DNA of 6,048 nt, taken from assembly GCA_018241455.1 (NCBI GenBank), contig JAFEDW010000130.1, positions 1-6,048 of the forward strand, written 5' to 3'. Positions within the stretch are counted from its first letter, which is position 1. The number at the start of each line of letters is the position of its first letter. Source of the DNA: Pseudomonadota bacterium (lineage in GTDB: Bacteria > Pseudomonadota > Gammaproteobacteria > Steroidobacterales > Steroidobacteraceae). The notes under the pieces are model-generated. The model was not told where the DNA came from and ran no database searches. It saw only the letters and a list, made by a program, of their open reading frames with translations. The position numbers were made by a program, and so were the translations under genes. Of this stretch, positions 1-5,265 are shown piece by piece.

Positions 1-1
1 G

Positions 2-559
2 AAGCCCGGCAATTTCGAAGTGCCGCTGGGTATTCCGTTCGCCGACCTGCTCGAGCTCGCCGGCGGCATCTGGAAGTCGCGCAAGATCAAGGCGGTGATT
101 CCCGGCGGCTCGTCGGTGCCGGTCGTGCCGGGCGAGATGATGATGAAGGTCAACATGGACTACGACTCGCTCAAGGCGATCGGCTCGAGCGTCGGTTCGG
201 CTGCGGTCATCGTCATGGATGAGACCACCTGCATGGTGCGCACGCTCGAGCGGCTGTCGCGCTTCTATATGTCTGAATCCTGCGGGCAGTGCACACCGTG
301 CCGCGAGGGCACCGGCTGGCTGAACCGCACGTTGAAACGCATCCTCGCCGGCGAAGCCACGCGCGAGCACCTGGGGCTGCTGCTCGATGTCGCCAATCGC
401 ATCGAAGGCCACACGATCTGCGCGCTCGGCGATGCCGCCGCGTGGCCGGTGCAGAGTTTCCTCAAGCACTATCGGCACGAGTTCGAGTTCATGGTCGACC
501 ATGGCGGACGCAGCATCGTCGCGCCCGATGCGCCGGCCGGCACGCAGGTGGCGGCATGA
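2..559 (+). CDS. nuoF: NADH-quinone oxidoreductase subunit F (NuoF), 3' part
   Basis: This is the C-terminal 185 residues of NuoF, the peripheral-arm subunit that binds NADH and FMN and starts electron transfer in complex I. The reading frame is open from base 2, so the true start lies upstream; the GTG at position 20 is internal. The fragment begins KPGNFEVPLGIPFADLLELA, a typical NuoF stretch, and continues through the ubiquitin-like SLBB region with GGSSVPVVP (fragment residues 35-43). The N3 [4Fe-4S] ligands are visible: ESCGQCTPCREG gives Cys94, Cys97 and Cys100 (bases 281-301), and HTICALGD gives Cys140 (419-421). The NADH- and FMN-binding Rossmann-like part is outside the window. The family is usually about 430-450 residues, so roughly 40% is present. 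The TGA stop overlaps the nuoG start. Nothing looks broken; the identification is very secure. Confidence 0.98.
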   Translation, partial: KPGNFEVPLGIPFADLLELAGGIWKSRKIKAVIPGGSSVPVVPGEMMMKVNMDYDSLKAIGSSVGSAAVIVMDETTCMVRTLERLSRFYMSESCGQCTPCREGTGWLNRTLKRILAGEATREHLGLLLDVANRIEGHTICALGDAAAWPVQSFLKHYRHEFEFMVDHGGRSIVAPDAPAGTQVAA

Positions 560-2748
560 GCGCCGAGTTCGTCAACGTCGAGGTGAACGGCGTCGCGGTC
601 AAGGCGCCGAAGGGCGAGATGATCATCCGGGTGACCGATGCGAACGGCGCCTATATCCCGCGCTTCTGCTACCACGACAAGCTGCCGATCGCGGCCAACT
701 GCCGCATGTGCCTGGTCGAGGTCGAGAAGGCGCCGAAGCCGATGCCGGCCTGCGCCACGCCGGTGACCGAAGGCATGAAGATCTTCACGCGCTCGCCCAA
801 GGCGATCGCGGCGCAGAAGGCGACGATGGAGTTCCTGCTGATCAACCATCCGCTCGATTGCCCGATCTGCGACCAGGGCGGCGAGTGCGAACTGCAGGAC
901 CTCGCGGTCGGCTTCGGCCGCGACATCTCGCGTTACCACGAGCGCAAGCGCGTGGTGAAAGACCTGAGCCTCGGGCCGCTGGTCTCGACCGACATGACCC
1001 GCTGTATCCACTGCACGCGTTGCGTGCGCTTCGGGCAAGACGTGGCCGGCATCCAGGAGCTGGGCACCACCGGACGCGGCGAGAACATGCAGATCGGCAC
1101 GTTCATCGAGCACAGCGTCGACCATGAGCTGTCGGGCAACATCATCGACCTGTGCCCGGTCGGCGCGCTCAACAGCAAGCCGTTCCGCTTCCATGCGCGC
1201 GCCTGGGAGATGACCCAGCACCCACTCGTCTCGCCGCACGACGGTTTCGGCAGCCGGCTGTACGGCCACGTGCTGCGCGGCAAGCTGATGCGCGTCGTGC
1301 CGCAACCTTGCGAAGAGATCAACGAGACCTGGATCAGCGACCGCGACCGCTTCGGCTACGAGGGCCTCGCGGCGGCCGACCGGCTCACCGTGCCGCGCGT
1401 GCGCGCCAGCAACGGCCAGTGGCAGGATGCCGACTGGGATACCGCGTTGGGCCTGATGGTGGCCGGACTGAAATCGGCCAACGCGGCGGCCACCGGAGCA
1501 GGGGCGGGTGCCGGGCTCGGGTTACTCGCACACGCGTCCTGCACGCTCGAAGAGCTGTACCTGTTGGCGCGGCTCGCCGAAGGCCTGGGCAGTTCGAACA
1601 TCGATCATCGCCTGCGCCAGCGCGATTTCCGCGACCAGGGTGGCGATGCGGTGGCGCCCGGCATCGGGCTGCCGTTCAGCGAAGTCGATGCGCTCGATGG
1701 CATCCTGGTCGTCGGATCCAATCTGCGCGCCGAGCTGCCGATGCTGGCGCACCGCGTACGCAAGGCCGCGCGCCGCGGCGCGGCCGTGAGTTTCCTCAAT
1801 CCGCAGCGCTACGATTACCTGTTCCCGGTGGCGAACACGCTGGTGGCGAAGCCGGCCGAAATGCGGCGCGAGCTCGCCGGCGTGTTGCGCGCCGCGCTCG
1901 AGGCCGCGAACGCGCCGGTGCCGGCCGCGTTGACAAGCCTGCTGGCCGACGCGCAGGCCGGTGAGGTTCACAGGGCCATCGCCGCCTCGCTCGGCAAGGG
2001 CAAGCGCGCCGTCTGGCTCGGTGCACTCGCGCAGCGCCATTCAGCCTACGCCGAACTGCGCGTGCTGGCGCGTGAGCTGGCGCGTGTCACGGGCGCCTCG
2101 CTGGGAGAACTGGCCGAAGGCGCCAACGCAGCCGGCGCCTATCTGGCCGGTTGTGTTCCGCATCGACTGCCGGCCGGCATCGTGCGCTCCGCCTACGGCC
2201 GCAATGCGCGCCAGATGCTCGAGGAACCACTGGCGGGCTACCTGTTGCTGGGCGCCGAGCCCTGGGCCGACGGGCTGCAGCCGCACACGCTCGCGACGCT
2301 CGAGCGCGCGCGCTTCGTCGGCGCGATCACTTCGTTTGCTTCGCCGGCGATGCAGCAGGTGGCGCACGTGTTGCTGCCCGCCGCGGCCTTCGCCGAATCT
2401 TCCGGCACCTACGTGAACCTGGAAGGGCGCTGGCAGAGTTTTGCCGGCGCCGCGCGTGCGCCCGGCAGTGCGCGGCCGGCGTGGAAGATCCTGCGCGTGC
2501 TGGGCAACCTGTTCGACTTGCCTGATTTCGATTACCAGTCGTCCGAGGCGGTGCGCGACGAATTGCAGGCGACCGTCGCGCGCGCGCCGCGGCTCGGGTA
2601 TGAGAGCAGTTTCGTGCCGTCGCCGTCGGGCGTAACCGAGGGCTTGCGCGACATAGCGATGTACAAGCTCGATCCGTTGCTGCGTCGCGCGGGCTCGCTC
2701 CAGCAGACCCGCGCCGGGCAGGCGGCGCCGCAGGAGTTTGCCTCGTGA
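556..2748 (+). CDS. nuoG: NADH-quinone oxidoreductase subunit G (NuoG)
   Basis: This 730-residue protein is the large iron-sulfur subunit of the complex I peripheral arm, relaying electrons from NuoF toward NuoI. The N-terminal ferredoxin domain carries the N1b [2Fe-2S] ligands Cys38, Cys49, Cys52 and Cys66. Next come the N5 ligands His98, Cys102, Cys105 and Cys111 (HPLDCPIC...GGEC), then N4 ligands Cys150, Cys153, Cys156 (CIHCTRC) and Cys200 (DLCPVGALNSKPF). Residues from about 220 onward form the molybdopterin-oxidoreductase-like domain, which in this family is a structural remnant. No extra CxxCxxxC set for cluster N7 is present. I chose the ATG at 556 because it gives the expected start MSAEFVNVEVNG and overlaps the nuoF stop as ATGA; an in-frame extension back to 289 only translates nuoF out of frame. 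A weak AGGTGG (546-551) lies four bases upstream. Residues about 309-324 form an Ala/Gly-rich stretch. The length is normal for proteobacterial NuoG without N7. Confidence 0.98.
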   Translation: MSAEFVNVEVNGVAVKAPKGEMIIRVTDANGAYIPRFCYHDKLPIAANCRMCLVEVEKAPKPMPACATPVTEGMKIFTRSPKAIAAQKATMEFLLINHPLDCPICDQGGECELQDLAVGFGRDISRYHERKRVVKDLSLGPLVSTDMTRCIHCTRCVRFGQDVAGIQELGTTGRGENMQIGTFIEHSVDHELSGNIIDLCPVGALNSKPFRFHARAWEMTQHPLVSPHDGFGSRLYGHVLRGKLMRVVPQPCEEINETWISDRDRFGYEGLAAADRLTVPRVRASNGQWQDADWDTALGLMVAGLKSANAAATGAGAGAGLGLLAHASCTLEELYLLARLAEGLGSSNIDHRLRQRDFRDQGGDAVAPGIGLPFSEVDALDGILVVGSNLRAELPMLAHRVRKAARRGAAVSFLNPQRYDYLFPVANTLVAKPAEMRRELAGVLRAALEAANAPVPAALTSLLADAQAGEVHRAIAASLGKGKRAVWLGALAQRHSAYAELRVLARELARVTGASLGELAEGANAAGAYLAGCVPHRLPAGIVRSAYGRNARQMLEEPLAGYLLLGAEPWADGLQPHTLATLERARFVGAITSFASPAMQQVAHVLLPAAAFAESSGTYVNLEGRWQSFAGAARAPGSARPAWKILRVLGNLFDLPDFDYQSSEAVRDELQATVARAPRLGYESSFVPSPSGVTEGLRDIAMYKLDPLLRRAGSLQQTRAGQAAPQEFAS
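2732..2736 (+). promoter_or_regulatory. Ribosome binding site for nuoH
   Basis: AGGAG lies inside the last codons of nuoG, eight bases before the GTG at 2745. It is a strong Shine-Dalgarno match at good spacing, and it decides for the GTG as the nuoH start, there being no in-frame ATG nearby until the TM1 end. Confidence 0.8.
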
Positions 2749-3842
2749 GCCCGGGCGGCGGCTGGCTGTCGGCGCACTGGCAGGCGCTGCCGGCCTTCGT
2801 GCATTCGACCGTGTTCATCGTCGCGCTGACGATCGTGCTGATCCTCAGCGTCGCCTACCTGACGCTGTGGGAGCGCAAGCTCATCGGCTGGATGCAGATG
2901 CGCCGCGGCCCGAATCGCGTGCGGCTGTTCGGCATCCCGCACACCGAATACCTCGGCCAGCCCTTCGCCGATGTCGTGAAACTCCTCATCAAGGAAATCG
3001 TTACGCCGTCGCGCTCGAACCGGGTGCTGTTCAGGCTCGCACCGGCGATCACGCTGATCCCGGCGTTCGCGGCCTGGGCGGTGATTCCGATCGCGCCGGG
3101 ATTTGCGATCGCCGACATCAATGCCGGATTGATCTACCTGCTGGCGCTCACGTCGGTGGGCGTGTATGGCGTGATCCTCGCGGGCTGGGCCTCGAATTCC
3201 AAGTACGCCTTCCTGGGTGCGATGCGCTCGGCCGCGCAGATCGTCGCCTACGAAATCGCCATGGGCTTCGCGCTGGTCGGCGTGTTGATGGCGGCAGGGA
3301 GCCTGAACCTGGGCGTGATCGTCGAGCACCAGCGGGGCGCGCCGCTGCACTGGAACCTGTTCTGGCTTTTCCCGTTGTTCATGGTGTATTTCATCTCGGG
3401 CGTGGCCGAGACGAACCGCGCGCCGTTCGACGTCGCGGAAGGCGAATCCGAGATCGTCGCCGGCTTCCACGTCGAATACAGCGGCATCGGTTTTGCGCTG
3501 TTCTTCCTGGCCGAGTACGCCAACATGATCCTGATCGCGGCGCTGACCGCGATCTTCTTCCTCGGCGGCTGGCTGAGCCCGCTCGATGGCTACCTGGCGG
3601 CCGACAGCGGCATTCGCCATGTGCCCTTGCTGGGCCTGGCGCTCGGCGACGGCACGCACTGGCTGGTGCTGAAGATCTTCCTGCTGTTGTGCGTGTTCCT
3701 GTGGTTGCGCGCGACGTTCCCGCGTTATCGCTACGACCAGATCATGCGCCTGGGCTGGAAGGTGCTGATTCCGATCACGATCGTGTGGATCGCCGTCGAG
3801 GGTGTGCTGGCCTGGTTCCACGTCGGCCCGTGGCGCACCTGA
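2745..3842 (+). CDS. nuoH: NADH-quinone oxidoreductase subunit H (NuoH)
   Basis: This 365-residue integral membrane protein anchors the peripheral arm and forms the membrane side of the quinone-binding cavity in complex I. Hallmark segments are visible: WERKLIGWMQMRRGPNRV (residues 42-59) after the first membrane helix, GQPFADVVKLLIKE (71-84), GWASNSKYAFLGAMRSAAQ (147-165), AETNRAPFDVAEGESEIVAG (221-240), and a C-terminal RYRYDQIMRLGWK (327-339). About eight hydrophobic segments alternate with these conserved charged loops, as expected for the family. Translation starts with GTG in a GTGA overlap with the nuoG stop, suggesting translational coupling. The loop between GPNRV and QPFAD appears about six residues longer than the common family form (RLFGIPHTEYLG in place of a shorter GPFGLL-type segment); I compare from memory only. 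The length is slightly above the usual 320-360 residues. Identification is secure. Confidence 0.98.
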   Translation: MSPGGGWLSAHWQALPAFVHSTVFIVALTIVLILSVAYLTLWERKLIGWMQMRRGPNRVRLFGIPHTEYLGQPFADVVKLLIKEIVTPSRSNRVLFRLAPAITLIPAFAAWAVIPIAPGFAIADINAGLIYLLALTSVGVYGVILAGWASNSKYAFLGAMRSAAQIVAYEIAMGFALVGVLMAAGSLNLGVIVEHQRGAPLHWNLFWLFPLFMVYFISGVAETNRAPFDVAEGESEIVAGFHVEYSGIGFALFFLAEYANMILIAALTAIFFLGGWLSPLDGYLAADSGIRHVPLLGLALGDGTHWLVLKIFLLLCVFLWLRATFPRYRYDQIMRLGWKVLIPITIVWIAVEGVLAWFHVGPWRT

Positions 3843-3845
3843 GGA
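3841..3845 (+). promoter_or_regulatory. Ribosome binding site for nuoI
   Basis: GAGGA, overlapping the nuoH TGA stop, ends seven bases before the ATG at 3853. That spacing favours this ATG over the second in-frame ATG at 3859, which would be 13 bases away. Confidence 0.8.
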
Positions 3846-3852
3846 ACTTCGC

Positions 3853-4338
3853 ATGAGCATGAGCAGCACGATCAAGACCTTTACGCTCTGGGAGATGCTC
3901 AAGGGCCTCGGCGTGACCGCGCGCTCGTTGTTCCGGCGCAAGATCACCGTGAATTATCCGGAAGAAAAGACTCCGCAATCTGTTCGGTTCAGGGGTCTAC
4001 ATGCGCTGAGACGATATCCGAACGGAGAGGAACGCTGCATCGCCTGCAAGTTGTGCGAGGCGGTGTGCCCGGCGCTCGCGATCACGATCGATTCCGACGT
4101 GTCGGCCGATGGCACGCGCCGCACGACCCGCTACGACATCGACCTGTTCAAGTGCATCTACTGCGGTTTCTGCGAGGAAGCGTGCCCGGTCGATGCGATC
4201 GTCGAGACGCGCATCCATGAATACCACATGGAGCATCGCGGCGAGAACATCATGACCAAGGACAAATTGCTGGCCGTCGGCGACCGCTACGAAGCGATGA
4301 TCGCAGCCGACAAGGCCGCCGACGCGCGCTATCGCTAG
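3853..4338 (+). CDS. nuoI: NADH-quinone oxidoreductase subunit I (NuoI)
   Basis: This 161-residue ferredoxin-like subunit carries clusters N6a and N6b, the pair of [4Fe-4S] centres that pass electrons to N2 near the quinone site. Both complete motifs are visible: CIACKLCEAVCP with Cys62, Cys65, Cys68 and Cys72, and CIYCGFCEEACP with Cys101, Cys104, Cys107 and Cys111. Following family pattern, the last cysteine of each motif ligates the other cluster. The N-terminal amphipathic region (residues 1-33) and the conserved FRGLHALRRYPNGEERC approach fit NuoI. The length matches proteobacterial NuoI (about 160-180). An in-frame extension upstream to 3802 lies within nuoH and is unlikely. Codons 34-61 use many codons that are rare elsewhere here (AGG, AGA, CGA, CTA, TCT, GTT, GGA), unlike the rest of the gene. 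The gene sits 10 bases after nuoH and 20 before nuoJ. Identification is secure. Confidence 0.98.
   Translation: MSMSSTIKTFTLWEMLKGLGVTARSLFRRKITVNYPEEKTPQSVRFRGLHALRRYPNGEERCIACKLCEAVCPALAITIDSDVSADGTRRTTRYDIDLFKCIYCGFCEEACPVDAIVETRIHEYHMEHRGENIMTKDKLLAVGDRYEAMIAADKAADARYR
3979..4026 (+). other. Possible RNA hairpin inside nuoI
   Basis: Bases 3979-3987 can pair with 4018-4026 over nine positions (eight Watson-Crick and one G-U), with a 30-base loop. Inside that loop, GTCT (3995-3998) can pair with AGAC (4009-4012). The structure falls within the atypical-codon patch of nuoI, just before the first cysteine motif. It may be chance, since short stems are common in GC-rich DNA, and no function is shown. 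It is not a terminator: no T-tract follows. Confidence 0.3.
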
Positions 4339-4343
4339 CACGC

Positions 4344-4348
4344 GAGGA
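4344..4348 (+). promoter_or_regulatory. Ribosome binding site for nuoJ
   Basis: GAGGA lies in the 20-base gap after the nuoI stop, ten bases before the ATG at 4359. It is the only good Shine-Dalgarno match here and supports that start. The gap holds nothing else recognisable. Confidence 0.7.
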
Positions 4349-4358
4349 ACAGGCAACC

Positions 4359-4961
4359 ATGCTGGTCACCATACTCTTCTACGCCTTTGCGACGATCCTC
4401 GTGGCCGCCGGCGTCGGTGTCATCACATCGCGCAACCCGGTGCACGCGGCGCTCAGCCTGGTGCTGTGCTTCCTGACCAGCGCCGTGCTGTGGATGCTGA
4501 TCGAGGCCGAGTTCCTCGCGATCGTGCTGGTGCTGGTGTACGTCGGCGCGGTGATGGTGCTGTTCCTGTTCGTCGTCATGATGCTCGATATCCACGTCGA
4601 GGAGCTGAAGGCCGGCTTCACGCGCTACGCCTGGCTGGGCTGGCTCGTCACGGGACTGGTCATCGCCGAGATCGTCGGCGTCGTGATCCAGCGCCGCCTC
4701 GGGCTCGATGTGACGCGTGGCGCCGCGCCGCTCCCGCCGGGCTACAGCAACGCCACCGAACTCGGCACCGCGCTGTTCACGCGCTACGCCTACGCGATCG
4801 AACTGGCGGCGGTGCTGCTGCTGGTGGCGATCATCGCCGCAATCTCGCTCACCTTGCGCCGGCGCCGCGGCCTGAAACTGCAGGATATTCCGGCGCAGGT
4901 GGCGGTGCGCGCGGAAGACCGCGTGCGCCTGGTCAAGATGCCCTCGGAGCCAAAGCCATGA
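4359..4961 (+). CDS. nuoJ: NADH-quinone oxidoreductase subunit J (NuoJ)
   Basis: This 200-residue membrane subunit lies between NuoH and NuoK in the complex I membrane arm, where its third helix is known to take part in coupling quinone reduction to proton transfer. Visible features are an N-terminal hydrophobic helix (about 2-22), the conserved NPVHAALSLVL (26-36), and AEFLAIVLVLVYVGAVMVLF (50-69), the family's signature helix with its YVGAVMVLF segment. LFVVMMLD (69-77) follows, then two more helices at about 91-111 and 147-166. It ends in a basic run (RRRR, 167-170) and a charged tail. The loop at 112-140 ends in NATELGTALFTRYAYAIELA, typical of proteobacterial NuoJ. Length fits the family (about 170-220). 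The start is supported by the upstream GAGGA, and the stop overlaps the nuoK ATG as ATGA. Confidence 0.97.
   Translation: MLVTILFYAFATILVAAGVGVITSRNPVHAALSLVLCFLTSAVLWMLIEAEFLAIVLVLVYVGAVMVLFLFVVMMLDIHVEELKAGFTRYAWLGWLVTGLVIAEIVGVVIQRRLGLDVTRGAAPLPPGYSNATELGTALFTRYAYAIELAAVLLLVAIIAAISLTLRRRRGLKLQDIPAQVAVRAEDRVRLVKMPSEPKP
4946..4949 (+). promoter_or_regulatory. Ribosome binding site for nuoK
   Basis: GGAG within the end of nuoJ sits eight bases before the ATG at 4958. It supports that ATG as the nuoK start, giving the normal 101-residue protein, rather than an upstream extension of the frame. Confidence 0.65.
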
Positions 4962-5263
4962 TCACGCTGGGACACATGCTGACGCTGTCGGCCGTGCTGT
5001 TTGCGCTCTCGGTCGCGGGCATCTTCATCAACCGCCGCAACGTGCTGCTATTGCTGATGTGCATCGAACTGCTGCTGCTGTCGGCGAATTTCAACTTCGT
5101 CGCCTTCTCGCGCTACCTCGGGCTCGTCGATGGGCAGGTGTTCGTGTTCTTCATCCTGACGGTCGCCGCCGCCGAGTCGGCCATCGGCCTGGCGATCCTG
5201 GTGGTGCTGTTCCGCGAGCGCCGCACCATCAACGTCGAAGACCTGAATACGCTGCGCGGTTGA
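4958..5263 (+). CDS. nuoK: NADH-quinone oxidoreductase subunit K (NuoK)
   Basis: This 101-residue, three-helix membrane subunit is homologous to MrpC of cation/proton antiporters and contributes to a proton path in complex I. The start MITLGHMLTLSAVLFALSVA leads into helix 1. The two membrane glutamates known to matter in E. coli NuoK (Glu36 and Glu72) are present as Glu37 in LLLMCIELLLLSANFNF and Glu73 in TVAAAESAIGLAI. The one-residue shift comes from an extra residue in FINRRNVL. The C-terminus RTINVEDLNTLRG matches the family ending. Length is exactly usual. The open frame runs back to 4466, but that upstream part is nuoJ read out of frame. The start overlaps the nuoJ stop by four bases, and nuoL follows after two bases. 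Identification is secure. Confidence 0.98.
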   Translation: MITLGHMLTLSAVLFALSVAGIFINRRNVLLLLMCIELLLLSANFNFVAFSRYLGLVDGQVFVFFILTVAAAESAIGLAILVVLFRERRTINVEDLNTLRG

Positions 5264-5265
5264 CC

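Noticed and set aside
289..555. An in-frame upstream extension of nuoG giving an 819-residue product
   Set aside because: The extra residues are Arg/His/Ala-rich and are nuoF read in another frame. The family start matches the ATG at 556, which also makes the usual ATGA overlap.
469..1305. A 278-codon open frame on the minus strand opposite nuoF/nuoG
   Set aside because: It has the same kind of composition-driven antisense frame, with no recognisable motif and full overlap with the conserved Fe-S part of nuoG.
3843..3852. Possible regulatory element in the nuoH-nuoI gap
   Set aside because: The gap is only ten bases and is explained by spacing from the ribosome binding site; there is no room for a promoter or terminator.
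2738..3856. A 372-codon plus-strand frame overlapping nuoH
   Set aside because: Its product is Arg/Gly-rich without hydrophobic helices, while the overlapping frame from 2745 encodes an unmistakable NuoH.
2532..3947. A 471-codon open frame on the minus strand, covering all of nuoH
   Set aside because: It is antisense to a clearly real, conserved gene, and its product is a His/Gln/Arg/Asp-rich sequence typical of the reverse complement of GC-rich membrane-protein genes. No domain is recognisable. High GC3 makes long antisense frames common.
4466..4957. An in-frame upstream extension of nuoK giving a 265-residue product
   Set aside because: The extension is nuoJ read out of frame and rich in Arg. 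NuoK is normally about 100 residues and starts MI-L-H as seen at 4958.
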